51,184 bases of DNA from the NCBI GenBank assembly GCA_900770665.1, contig CAAGKZ010000067.1, forward strand, positions 1 through 51,184, given 5' to 3'. Below, piece by piece: positions 40,103-48,122 of the stretch. The notes under the pieces were generated by a model. The model was not told where the DNA came from, did no database searches, and worked only from the letters and a program-made list of their open reading frames with translations. The DNA comes from Bacteroidaceae bacterium. GTDB lineage: Bacteria > Bacteroidota > Bacteroidia > Bacteroidales > Bacteroidaceae. Within the stretch, counting starts at the first letter, position 1. Each line of letters begins with the position of its first letter. The position numbers were made by a program, and so were the translations under genes.

Positions 40103-41092
40103 ATGGACAGGGATAGAAGGATAACGCGCGAGGAGTTGAAGGCAGCCCTCTACGAAGCATACAGGAAGTTCAAGAACGAGAACAGCGGCAAGAATGCCGA
40201 CTACATACCTTATCTTGCCAACGTGGACAAAGAGCTTTTCGGCATATCAATTTGTCTGAAGGACGGCGAGGTGCTCACAGTGGGTGACTGTAACTACCGG
40301 TTCGGCATTGAGTCAATATCCAAGGTAGCAACAGCGCTGCTGGTGCTCAAGGAGTACGGACCCGAAACAATCATCGACATGATTGGTGCAGACGCAACCG
40401 GAATGCCGTTCAATTCCATACTCGCTATTCTGCTCGAGAACGAGCACCCTTCTACCCCTTTGGTAAATGCAGGGGCTATATCTGCCGTGAGTATGGTCAG
40501 CCCGGTTGGAAACAGCCGCGGGAAGTGGGAAACAATTATGCAGAACATCACCGAGCTGTGCGGCAGCGAGCCGCAACTGATAAACGAGCTCTACAAGTCC
40601 GAGAGCGTGAGCAACCACAACAACCGCGCTATCGCGTGGCTGCTTAAAGGTTACGACCGCATATATGACGACCCCGAGTTGTCACTCGACCTGTACACTC
40701 GCCAATGCTCATTGGGAGTTACTGCAACACAATTGTCTACCATGGCAGCGACCATAGCTTTCGGCGGATATAACCCTGTGACAAAAAGGAGAGTCTTCCC
40801 CTCTGCGCTCAGCGAGAAGATAACATCCATGATTGCAAGTGTTGGAATGTATGAATACACGGGCGACTGGATGTTCAGGACAGGCATACCGGCCAAATCG
40901 GGCGTGGGCGGCGGTATCATCGGTGTACTTCCCGGCATCTTTGGTATAGCCGCATTCGCGCCACCAATAGACAAAGCCGGCAACTCAGTGAAAGCACAGC
41001 TTGCCATCCGCTACATTATGGAGGAGCTGCGGCTCCACATCTTCAACGGCGAACGCGCAGTGATGGTAGAACGCCAACCTGCTCCTGTATAA
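40103..41092 (+). CDS. glsA: Glutaminase
   Basis: GlsA hydrolyses glutamine to glutamate and ammonia; with GadB it gives glutamine-driven acid resistance. 329-aa serine-dependent beta-lactamase-like fold. The nucleophile motif is GIESISKVATAL (S-x-x-K), and the family run ENEHPSTPLVNAGAISAVSMV and the C-terminal TGIPAKSGVGGGIIGVLPG are clear. It lies 223 bases after gadB in the same direction and may be read through from it. Ends at the 41102-41136 hairpin. Confidence 0.96.
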   Translation: MDRDRRITREELKAALYEAYRKFKNENSGKNADYIPYLANVDKELFGISICLKDGEVLTVGDCNYRFGIESISKVATALLVLKEYGPETIIDMIGADATGMPFNSILAILLENEHPSTPLVNAGAISAVSMVSPVGNSRGKWETIMQNITELCGSEPQLINELYKSESVSNHNNRAIAWLLKGYDRIYDDPELSLDLYTRQCSLGVTATQLSTMAATIAFGGYNPVTKRRVFPSALSEKITSMIASVGMYEYTGDWMFRTGIPAKSGVGGGIIGVLPGIFGIAAFAPPIDKAGNSVKAQLAIRYIMEELRLHIFNGERAVMVERQPAPV

Positions 41093-41101
41093 ATGATAAG
41101 A

Positions 41102-41136
41102 GGATAGTTGTTAGAGTATCACTACAACAACTATCC
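41102..41136 (+). terminator. glsA terminator hairpin
   Basis: GGATAGTTGTT (41102-41112) pairs perfectly with AACAACTATCC (41126-41136), followed by CTATTTTG. Confidence 0.7.
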
Positions 41137-41227
41137 CTATTTTGTAAAGGAATGGATAAAAAGATGAAGTTCAAGGCTTGCGAAGACCTAAAAACCGTAG
41201 TTTACTAATCGTAAATGAGGATTTTTA

Positions 41228-41242
41228 GGGCAAGCGTAACGC
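41228..41242. repeat. Short element shared with 79-93
   Basis: AGGGCAAGCGTAACG, one base different from 79-93. See that entry. Confidence 0.3.
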
Positions 41243-41271
41243 AGAAATTCGCTTTTTAGCCATTTCTTTTT

Positions 41272-41955
41272 TCAATCAATATACTTAACCTTTCCCATAT
41301 CCCTTGGCTTCGCCTCGGGCATCTCACCCTCGGGGTAACCCATTGAAATACACAAAGAGAGTTCATACCCCTCGCTGAAACCGAGCTTTGACAAAACCTG
41401 CTCGTTACCCTCGGCCATAAGTATATAGCGCACCGGGCTACCCAGGCAAACAGTGCCTACACCAAGAGCATTTGCCGAGAGCATCATATTCTCGGCCAAC
41501 AAGCCACAGTCGTATGCCGAAAAGTCATAACCCTTGTCACGGGCAATGAATACCCACACAGGAGCATTGTAGAAACAACCCGCAGCACGCTCGCCGCCAA
41601 CGGTTGCCATCAGCGCCTTAATCTCGTTCTGCAACTCGGGATTCTCCACCACACGCACCTCCCACGACTGCTTGTTCTGTCCGTTCGGTGCATTGATGCC
41701 ACACTCCATAATCCGGTTCAACACCTCGCGAGGCACAGCCTGCTGCTTGTAGTTCCTTATACTGCGGCGCGACATCATATTATCAATCACCGCTGCGCTT
41801 TTGCATTCACTCTTTTCCATACACTCCTTTTTTGTACACTCTGTGGCACATTCGCCAGCAGCATTACACTCTTTCTTGCATGCGGTATCACCACCGCCAC
41901 ATGCCACGGCTGCTACCAACGACAAGCCGCAAGCCAAAGTATTGAACAATTTCAT
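41272..41955 (-). CDS. Nitroreductase-family lipoprotein
   Basis: 227 aa. The N-terminus MKLFNTLACGLSLVAAVACGGG has a lipobox (AVAC), so the protein is probably exported and lipid-anchored. A Cys/Glu-rich spacer follows (residues ~24-55: CKKECNAAGECATECTKKEC and more). The flavin nitroreductase domain spans ~58-227: MMSRRSIRNYKQQAVPREVL, GINAPNGQNKQSWEVRVV, FYNAPVWVFIARD, LGSPVRYILM, LCISMGYPEGEMPEAKPR. Members use FMN to reduce quinones or nitro groups with NAD(P)H. Export of an FMN-dependent enzyme is unusual. Followed only by intergenic DNA. Confidence 0.9.
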   Translation of the reverse strand: MKLFNTLACGLSLVAAVACGGGDTACKKECNAAGECATECTKKECMEKSECKSAAVIDNMMSRRSIRNYKQQAVPREVLNRIMECGINAPNGQNKQSWEVRVVENPELQNEIKALMATVGGERAAGCFYNAPVWVFIARDKGYDFSAYDCGLLAENMMLSANALGVGTVCLGSPVRYILMAEGNEQVLSKLGFSEGYELSLCISMGYPEGEMPEAKPRDMGKVKYID

Positions 41956-42106
41956 ACGCTTTAAGATTTATACAATTTATATACCTTGCGAAGATAACAA
42001 CCTTTCACATTTTCAAAGAAAAAAATTGCCTATTTTTTGTTAAATCAAAGTTACTATATTCAAAATATTATAGAGAAACATACTTGACTGTAAAAGATGA
42101 GAAATA

Positions 42107-42898
42107 CTATTCATCCATGTAGTATATTCTTCTTTTTGAGTATCTGTTACGGTAACTTTCCGGATTCTCATCTATAATTCTGCGCTCTATCCAATTGCCT
42201 TTTTCATCGTATTTGTATTCTACTTTTATGTTTGTCCAGTCGTTGGTATCGCTTGGAAAATTCTCTCTCTCTTCTATGATATTTCCATTTTTATCCCTTT
42301 TTCTTTTTGTGATGGTGTAAATATCGCCAGTGACAGCCAAACAACACTCCTCTGTTTCCGTTCCATCATAATTGTAACTGTAATGGTATTTGTATGGAGG
42401 TATTCCATCGCAATGATATTCAAATGCATTGTCCAATCGATTGTTTTCATCATAAGAACTCTGCATCATATATAACAAGAACATTTTTGTTGTATCGGGA
42501 TATATATAGCCATAATCCCTATACAGAGTTACATTTTTATTGTCATCAAATTCAACAATACTATAAGACATCTCCTTTTTGTTACTATCGCAATAATGCA
42601 AGTCTATTCTATTTGAACTATTATAGTCATATCCACAGTAACCATCCTCCTCTCCGTTCGAGTAAAAAACAGTCTTTACGAGCTGTTGCTTGTCGTTGTA
42701 CACGAACAAAGTTGAATCATACCCTTGTTCATCATCATAAACAATTGAGGAGACTTTACCTTTCAAGAAAGTTGTTCCGTATAAAGTAACAACCTCTGAT
42801 GAGCATATTGAGGTTGTTTCTATTTTCTTGTCACTACAAGAAAATAAAATAAGAACAAAGATGTAAAGCGACGTTCCGGCTATTAAAGTTCTACCCAT
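42107..42898 (-). CDS. YD-repeat-like lipoprotein
   Basis: 263 aa from MGRTLIAGTSLYIFVLILFSCSD (lipobox LFSC); a Met 7 codons upstream precedes the signal. The mature part holds degenerate YD/RHS-type beta-repeats, for instance LFVYNDKQQLVKTVFYSNG, YDENNRLDNAFEYHC, KRDKNGNIIEERENFPSD and YKYDEKGNWIERRII. Such small proteins are common and uncharacterised in Bacteroidales; a surface location is inferred. AT-rich. Confidence 0.78.
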   Translation of the reverse strand: MGRTLIAGTSLYIFVLILFSCSDKKIETTSICSSEVVTLYGTTFLKGKVSSIVYDDEQGYDSTLFVYNDKQQLVKTVFYSNGEEDGYCGYDYNSSNRIDLHYCDSNKKEMSYSIVEFDDNKNVTLYRDYGYIYPDTTKMFLLYMMQSSYDENNRLDNAFEYHCDGIPPYKYHYSYNYDGTETEECCLAVTGDIYTITKRKRDKNGNIIEERENFPSDTNDWTNIKVEYKYDEKGNWIERRIIDENPESYRNRYSKRRIYYMDE

Positions 42899-43067
42899 AT
42901 ATTTATTATTTGAAACCAATATTTATCTTAATTCCTTGTTTTCCATATTGGTCGAAGAATTTTAAAAGTCCATATCACAAATATACAACCTCAAACAGCC
43001 CTTGTCAATAGTTTATCACGGGAAAGTACAAATCATTTTGTTTACTTTAACACCATGGTGCTAAAAA

Positions 43068-43109
43068 AACAGGACAGCAGGTCTGCTTATCTTGACCTTT
43101 TGTCCTGTT
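43068..43109 (-). terminator. Terminator of the yjdM-HD operon
   Basis: AACAGGACA (43068-43076) pairs with TGTCCTGTT (43101-43109), with inner AGGTC/GACCT pairing; on the minus strand seven T follow. Confidence 0.82.
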
Positions 43110-43142
43110 AATTATTATTAGTTGTAAGTTATATTATTAGTA

Positions 43143-43658
43143 TTACTCTTCGTCAAAAAAGTAATACTCCTCCCTTGTACCGGTGTCGGCATAGAACTGC
43201 TGCATATTTGCTGCATAGAAAGTACCGCGTTCGGTTGCCATCTTCTTTGGGTTGGGGATTATGCCCACGCGCATAAGGTCCAGTCTGTCGGCATCAAAGC
43301 ATGCATCAATCGTTGGATTACCCGTTCTGTGGCACACTGTGTGCAGTTCGCAAGCCTTGCAAAGCAAGGCAAACTCCTCGTCAGTGAGCCACGCAAGCAA
43401 TGTAGCGCGCAATGCAGGGAGGTTCTCGGCAGCACGCTTGCCATGCTCAAGCTCCTCTCCATTATCCACGCGCCACTTGTCGTGCAAATACGCAAACAAG
43501 CGCACAACAGTAGTGTTTACCTCATCGGTAGCCAACAGCAAGCCATTGCGCTCCACCCGCTCCCAATGCGAAACGCCATGACACACACCAAGCACCCAGC
43601 CATCGGCCGAGAATTGCTTTACCTTATTTATTAGTGAGTTGATATCCTTTTCCATCAA
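43143..43658 (-). CDS. HD-domain phosphohydrolase-like protein
   Basis: 171 aa. HD-superfamily metal ligands are visible as HGVSHWERV, LFAYLHDK (HD), EHGKRAAEN and CFDADRLDLMRVG. These enzymes hydrolyse phosphate esters, often of nucleotides. Substrate unknown. Either of two adjacent Met codons could start it. It begins 12 bases after yjdM and is probably in the same operon. Confidence 0.82.
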   Translation of the reverse strand: MMEKDINSLINKVKQFSADGWVLGVCHGVSHWERVERNGLLLATDEVNTTVVRLFAYLHDKWRVDNGEELEHGKRAAENLPALRATLLAWLTDEEFALLCKACELHTVCHRTGNPTIDACFDADRLDLMRVGIIPNPKKMATERGTFYAANMQQFYADTGTREEYYFFDEE

Positions 43659-43670
43659 CCTAATGTGCTC

Positions 43671-44000
43671 TTACTTCTTCAAGAAACAAGTCTTTAACAC
43701 AATGCTGCTGCCATCAATCTTGCAGTCGACTTCCTCGGGATTCTCGGTGAGGCGGATGCTCTTTACTTTTGTTCCGCGCTTGATTACCATTGACGAGCCT
43801 TTCACTTTAAGGTCTTTGATTACTGTCACTGCATCGCCGTCGAACAGCTGGGCACCGTTGCTGTCCTTTGCCACATCGGCAGCCTCCTCGGCTGTATCTT
43901 CGGCACTGAACTCATGGGCACAATCTGGGCACACGTAGAGCATACCATCGAAATAGGTATATTCACTGCCACACTTTGGGCATTTTGGAATGTCTGTCAT
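43671..44000 (-). CDS. yjdM: YjdM/PhnA-family zinc-ribbon protein
   Basis: 109 aa. N-terminal zinc ribbon with CPKCGSEYTYFDGMLYVCPDC (four Cys), then the PhnA C-terminal SH3-like part (GAQLFDGDAVTVIKDLKVKGSSMVIKRGTKVKSIRL). Between them is an acidic linker. Once called an alkylphosphonate-uptake protein; real role unknown. Confidence 0.93.
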   Translation of the reverse strand: MTDIPKCPKCGSEYTYFDGMLYVCPDCAHEFSAEDTAEEAADVAKDSNGAQLFDGDAVTVIKDLKVKGSSMVIKRGTKVKSIRLTENPEEVDCKIDGSSIVLKTCFLKK

Positions 44001-44071
44001 TTTTCAATACAATTTTAAAGGTTTACGCGAAGATAGTAAAAATATCGAAATGTAGTGCGCATCCACTCTCA

Positions 44072-45142
44072 CTACTCCATATTGAATTTCTCACTGAAAA
44101 GACTGTATTCTTCAATTTTATATTGATTTCCATAGTCATAAGATCCCACTCTTAATATATTCTCCTTGTATGCCATCACTAAAAATTCATTGATTGCCAT
44201 TACATCCTCTTTGTTGTTTTTTATGTGAGAGAGAATGCTATGTAAGCATATTCTACGGTACTCGTTGTAAATTCGATTAGGAATTCCAGAATATTTAGAA
44301 GCACCCATTGAACTTTGATATAGGACACGCCATTTTAGCCATAATTCATATAGGTATAAAGAGTATTTATTCTCTTTCATTAGTGATTCCATTATTGTTA
44401 TAGCCGGGTTACGGTAATCATCCTCCGTCCATGAATCAATATCGCTTTCGTATGCGTGAGCCAATTCTATAGCATAAATACAGCGAGCATCAAAATCTGT
44501 TGTAGTGCTATACTTGTGTTTTAATTCAGCAACAAGATTCTTCTCTCCTCGTCTTTTAATTAATTCTGACCATTCCGGGACACTCGAACAATTATCGTAG
44601 ATTTCAGAATACATTTCTTCAGTCAATGTTCCAAATGTATCCATATGATATTTACCTGCTAAAAAAGTCAGTAATTCATGTTTGGCTTTCCAAGGATTAT
44701 GAATGTCCGTATCAATAGAATCGACATTTTCTGCAAGTATATACAACATTTCGTTTTTAAAATCAATCAACTTTGACACCGTCTCAGAATCTTGTACTTG
44801 GTAAACATCAAAACTCTCAATAGCTTTGACAACATCATCTTTACATTCGAATATCAACTGTAAGTCAAAGTCTGTCATTATACTGTTAACCACAAGGAAT
44901 GAATTGTAAGCATCCATTAACCTTACCACACGCTCAGTCTCTGAATCGTAAGGATTTCCAGTTATCCATAAATCAACATCTGAGATAGTGCTGATTTCTA
45001 TTTTATATTCAATTGAATCGGGAATACTATCTGAAACTATTGAACCTTCCACTTCTTTAGGAGGATTTGTTTTTGTTGTTTGATTACAACTGCAACACAC
45101 CATTGTAAACATCGCAATACAAGTACATGTAATGTTATTCAT
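44072..45142 (-). CDS. Hypothetical lipoprotein
   Basis: 356 aa. The N-terminus MNNITCTCIAMFTMVCCSCNQ is a signal peptide with clustered Cys and a probable lipidated Cys at 17 or 19. The rest is acidic and helical (IAELAHAYESDIDSWTEDDYRNPAITIM-like, LKWRVLYQSSMG). No family recognised. AT-rich. Probably an envelope protein. Confidence 0.75.
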   Translation of the reverse strand: MNNITCTCIAMFTMVCCSCNQTTKTNPPKEVEGSIVSDSIPDSIEYKIEISTISDVDLWITGNPYDSETERVVRLMDAYNSFLVVNSIMTDFDLQLIFECKDDVVKAIESFDVYQVQDSETVSKLIDFKNEMLYILAENVDSIDTDIHNPWKAKHELLTFLAGKYHMDTFGTLTEEMYSEIYDNCSSVPEWSELIKRRGEKNLVAELKHKYSTTTDFDARCIYAIELAHAYESDIDSWTEDDYRNPAITIMESLMKENKYSLYLYELWLKWRVLYQSSMGASKYSGIPNRIYNEYRRICLHSILSHIKNNKEDVMAINEFLVMAYKENILRVGSYDYGNQYKIEEYSLFSEKFNME

Positions 45143-45311
45143 TTTTATATTATTTTAGAAATTTAAACAGTTTCTTATGTTTGAAATACTTTTTCACAAA
45201 TTTCACAAAAAGAAATTGCCTTGCCAAACAAAAAAATGACCAATGTATGAAATGTATATTTGAATGTATGAACTTTGGGGCGGTTCTATTCGAAAGGAAG
45301 AATTGTATTAT

Positions 45312-45359
45312 TACAACACAAGACAGCACCGCGAATTCGCGGTGCTGTCTTGTGTTGTA
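45312..45359. terminator. 48-bp perfect palindrome (strong hairpin)
   Basis: Every base from 45312 to 45335 is complementary to 45336-45359; the centre is GCGAATTCGC. As RNA it forms a 22-bp helix in either direction. It most likely terminates the small degraded gene at 45375-45557 (minus), although the T-run after it is poor. The perfect length is unusual. Confidence 0.65.
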
Positions 45360-45374
45360 TGATTCTTGTCTCAA

Positions 45375-45557
45375 TTACTTGAACTCGTCATACGCTCTTT
45401 TGTCGACATATTCTTCACTATTCTTTGTCTTGTTCAGTTATATCATCTATATAAACAATTTTATAAGATTTTTCTTCATCATCATTATTTAATGTCCAAG
45501 ACCACAACTGCAAAGCAGCAAAATACCTATCAATACAAAACTAAATGCTTTCTTCAT
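45375..45557 (-). pseudogene. Degraded small lipoprotein gene
   Basis: On the minus strand a start at 45557 gives MKKAFSFVLIGILLLCSCGL, a lipoprotein signal, which stops after 22 codons. A change of frame continues as WTLNNDDEEKSYKIVYIDD to another stop, and a further change gives SEEYVDKRAYDEFK before TAA at 45377-45375, next to a strong hairpin. This reads as a ~60-aa lipoprotein with two frameshifts. The N-terminal 22 codons alone could also be a tiny peptide gene. Confidence 0.5.
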
Positions 45558-45559
45558 AT

Positions 45560-45732
45560 TTTCCAAATTAAAAAGAATCCGTAACTTTCAAGCTACCAAA
45601 ACAGAATGCAGCAATAATATTATCGAATGATTATGTCCAATAAAAAAGGTATCCCGTTTCACACTTATTTCTCATTAAATCGAATTCCTTTTTTGTTTGT
45701 TATATACAAATATAAAGATTTTATTGCGATTT
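45560..45732. other. AT-rich spacer
   Basis: AT-rich DNA between the degraded gene and the LOTUS cassette. No terminator hairpin recognised for the cassette; a plus-strand frame here (45627-45959) runs antisense to the 137-aa gene and is not supported. Confidence 0.4.
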
Positions 45733-46146
45733 TTAATCAATATTCCAATAAGCATCGGGATCCCCATCAAAAATTGTATCTATATCATCGTCACTATACC
45801 CTTCGACATCTTGTGCCCATGAACCATTATATTCCTCATAGGTTACTTCATCACAATATGAACGATAGGAATCATAATCTTCATACAAATCATCACATAA
45901 ATCATTATAATACTCATCAACAGCAATCGTTCGTTTTTCTTCGAACTCATAATCCATGACAAATTCAGGATAAGCACTCTTTATCTCTTCTACAACAGAA
46001 TCCAAAAACAATACATATTGAGTATTTTTTTGACACCATTCAACATAACTTGGATTAATCTCCATAACATCTCCCAATGCCATACCTTGATATTTACCAA
46101 AGTTGAAAATATCATCTAAATGCTCAAAAATACAACCTACAATCAT
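45733..46146 (-). CDS. Small acidic protein with ExoX-C-like motif
   Basis: 137 aa. Residues ~14-45 (FNFGKYQGMALGDVMEINPSYVEWCQKNT) match the small ExoX C-terminal/N-terminal-type motif found beside exonuclease domains and alone in Bacteroidota, a probable nucleic-acid or protein contact module. The rest is extremely acidic (YYNDLCDDLYEDYDSYRSYCDE, DDDIDTIFDGDPDAYW), resembling DNA-mimic proteins in charge. Last of three genes, 12 bases after the previous one. Confidence 0.72.
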   Translation of the reverse strand: MIVGCIFEHLDDIFNFGKYQGMALGDVMEINPSYVEWCQKNTQYVLFLDSVVEEIKSAYPEFVMDYEFEEKRTIAVDEYYNDLCDDLYEDYDSYRSYCDEVTYEEYNGSWAQDVEGYSDDDIDTIFDGDPDAYWNID

Positions 46147-46158
46147 AGTCTTACTGTT

Positions 46159-46734
46159 TTAAATCAATGGAACAAGATCCTGCGGTTCGTATACTTCGTA
46201 CACCAACTCACCTGAAACTGTATTTATACGCATACATACAACAAGGAATTTACTTGCAACAGCATTAAGCACACTCTTGTCTGAAGAAAAGAAAAATTCA
46301 TCTCCTTTAATCTTGTAGTTATAATTTCCATTCTCATCTGTTTCAATTTGAGTATATTTTGGTTTAATAACCTTTGCAGTCCTCTTTAGATAATCTTTAT
46401 AAGAAAATCTAAATTGGGTTTCATAATCAAGATATTGTGGTACATACAAATGTTCTAGAGATACAACGTCTTTATCGCATAATAATACTCTTTCGAAAAC
46501 AGGATACCGACATGTAGCATTCTTCATAATCTGAATTGCACGATTCCCATATACCGCAATTTTACCAAGTTCTGGTTCAACATCAAACTTAGAATCAAAT
46601 AAAAAATCAAAATATTTACTTTCACACAATGGAATAAAACCATACACCTGCATCTCTTTAATTAAAGTGGTTGCAACATTTTGTCCTCTGCTGACACACC
46701 CTTTCTCATTCAAAAAATCATTTAAAGTCCTCAT
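46159..46734 (-). CDS. Hypothetical protein, LOTUS-DUF3825 cassette
   Basis: 191 aa; I do not recognise a family. Begins MRTLNDFLNEKGCVSRGQN, a possible small helical domain, then alpha/beta. No signal peptide. Middle gene of the cassette (14 bases after the LOTUS-DUF3825 gene, 12 before the ExoX-C-like gene), so probably a functional partner. Confidence 0.72.
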   Translation of the reverse strand: MRTLNDFLNEKGCVSRGQNVATTLIKEMQVYGFIPLCESKYFDFLFDSKFDVEPELGKIAVYGNRAIQIMKNATCRYPVFERVLLCDKDVVSLEHLYVPQYLDYETQFRFSYKDYLKRTAKVIKPKYTQIETDENGNYNYKIKGDEFFFSSDKSVLNAVASKFLVVCMRINTVSGELVYEVYEPQDLVPLI

Positions 46735-46748
46735 AATGTTATATTCTA

Positions 46749-47906
46749 TTATATTTTCTTAATGTCTAACCATTCGCTATTAGGCCTAGCTACAACACGT
46801 GCATCTGTATAAGCCCAATCTAACGGTAAAATTGTAACGCCTTCATATTTATTGGCAGGCGTTTTATTTACGACCAATGCCAAATCCTCTTTATCATCAT
46901 CAATAAGGCATAGTGGAAGCAAAAAACACATTTTGTTCCTTTTAGGGTAAAACATTGGAACAGCATTTTTGTAATTCCACCTAACGCGTTTAATCGCAAG
47001 TTCAATAGCATCTCCCATTCTATTAACAAGAGCTCTATAAATTGTAGAATTTGACTTTATTGTATTTCTTAACAATTCGTAATATTGAGTTCTCTCATTC
47101 TTTTCTAATAAATTTATGTTTTCTAAATCAAGTTTAGTATTTAACCTTAAAAATTCTAAGGGCAAACGTTCTAATCTTCTAATAATGATATGTTCATAAT
47201 CAATAACAGGATCACCATTTTCCACGTCGTATATTAATTCATTTGAGCAATCGGTATAAGTTGCTGATTTAATATCTTTATCAAACTTATTACTGATAAT
47301 CTTTCCTTTACCCTCACCGGCGATTACAAAATCATCAAACAACCATTCTGATTTATGTCCAGGCTTATTGCGTTTAAAAAGAGCAATTATGGACAAATAA
47401 CGTTTATCAACAAGGCCGGTATTAAAAGCTGCATACTCATTATCTATTGAGTAAACAACCTTGTTTTGATGTTGAAGTCGACAGAAAGTGTATCTAATAT
47501 AACTCCATAATATGGGCATCCCCCAATTTTGATTATCATCATTATTAAAAGTCCAAGTTTCATCCAAAGCATATTTACGCAATGTTTCTAAAAACATTTT
47601 AGTATCAAACAGGTATGCCCACTCTGTAAGATCGTAAACTTTATTTTCAGCCAACCCTATTGTTATGTTAGAAAGACCGCTTTCTTTTAAACGAACATAA
47701 CTTATTTTAATTGGAGCTGAATAATCCTCAAAAATCTCAAAAGTGTCTGATAGACTCTCAAAGTATTTTTGAAGTCTACAATCAACCCTTATTCCAGCCT
47801 TTTTCATTTCACTACCTAATGTTGCGAGATTCACCCACTCTTTGCCATTGTTTAGCAAATCAAATGTCTTAAGACTTTTCATTAAAAGTTTAATCTTTTC
47901 TATCAT
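46749..47906 (-). CDS. LOTUS (OST-HTH) - DUF3825 protein
   Basis: 385 aa. N-terminal ~residues 15-75 fit the OST-HTH/LOTUS winged-helix RNA-binding domain (NGKEWVNLATLGSEMKKAGI, then LQKYFESLSDTFEIFEDYS). Residues ~95-370 fit DUF3825, with the typical AAFNTGLVDKRYLSIIALFKRN and the later PMFYPKRNKMCFLLPLCL and ITILPLDWAY-like ends. LOTUS domains bind RNA, including G-quadruplex RNA; DUF3825 is uncharacterised and has been predicted to be RNA-linked. First of three genes; promoter at 47999-48006 with a palindrome at the start site. AT-rich, likely acquired. Confidence 0.83.
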   Translation of the reverse strand: MIEKIKLLMKSLKTFDLLNNGKEWVNLATLGSEMKKAGIRVDCRLQKYFESLSDTFEIFEDYSAPIKISYVRLKESGLSNITIGLAENKVYDLTEWAYLFDTKMFLETLRKYALDETWTFNNDDNQNWGMPILWSYIRYTFCRLQHQNKVVYSIDNEYAAFNTGLVDKRYLSIIALFKRNKPGHKSEWLFDDFVIAGEGKGKIISNKFDKDIKSATYTDCSNELIYDVENGDPVIDYEHIIIRRLERLPLEFLRLNTKLDLENINLLEKNERTQYYELLRNTIKSNSTIYRALVNRMGDAIELAIKRVRWNYKNAVPMFYPKRNKMCFLLPLCLIDDDKEDLALVVNKTPANKYEGVTILPLDWAYTDARVVARPNSEWLDIKKI

Positions 47907-47979
47907 TTTATTTTTTTTATAATTTATGATTCAATTAAAGGTTGAATCAAATAACCTTTGCCGTCCTGGCTAACAACAA

Positions 47980-47996
47980 ACATCAATGTTTGATGT
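47980..47996. promoter_or_regulatory. Palindrome at the LOTUS cassette start site
   Basis: ACATCAA-TGT-TTGATGT, three bases downstream (minus strand) of the -7 element, so it overlaps the expected transcription start. A repressor site or a 5' hairpin. Confidence 0.5.
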
Positions 47997-47998
47997 GA

Positions 47999-48006
47999 CA
48001 AAAGTA
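47999..48006 (-). promoter_or_regulatory. -7 element for the LOTUS cassette
   Basis: Minus-strand TACTTTTG, about 93 bases before the start codon. Confidence 0.55.
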
Positions 48007-48034
48007 CAGACAATAACATCTGTAAAAAATAGAA

Positions 48035-48071
48035 TTTGGGTGGAAACTTTTATTTAAAAATTCCACCCAAA
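48035..48071 (-). terminator. Terminator of the 379-aa gene
   Basis: TTTGGGTGGAA (48035-48045) pairs perfectly with TTCCACCCAAA (48061-48071); a T-rich run follows on the minus strand. Confidence 0.78.
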
Positions 48072-48122
48072 CAAACAATCTTATACTTCGATTGATGAAT
48101 ATCAATATTCAGAGCTACTACT

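Noticed and set aside
41170..41186. TTCAAGGCTTGCGAA, similar to the operator core.
   Set aside because: The symmetric bases are broken on the left arm, and no promoter element lies at the expected distance. It belongs to a different intergenic repeat-like segment.
43346..43363. A further match to the shared palindrome (TTCGCAAGCCTTGCAAAG, centre 43355).
   Set aside because: It lies inside the HD-domain coding region, encodes conserved-looking residues, and has no TAnnTTTG element 42 or 52 bp away on either strand. Taken as chance.
45181..45492. 103-aa plus-strand frame through the 48-bp palindrome.
   Set aside because: Composition (runs of Ile/Phe) reflects AT-rich DNA; the opposite strand has a better explanation (lipoprotein relic).
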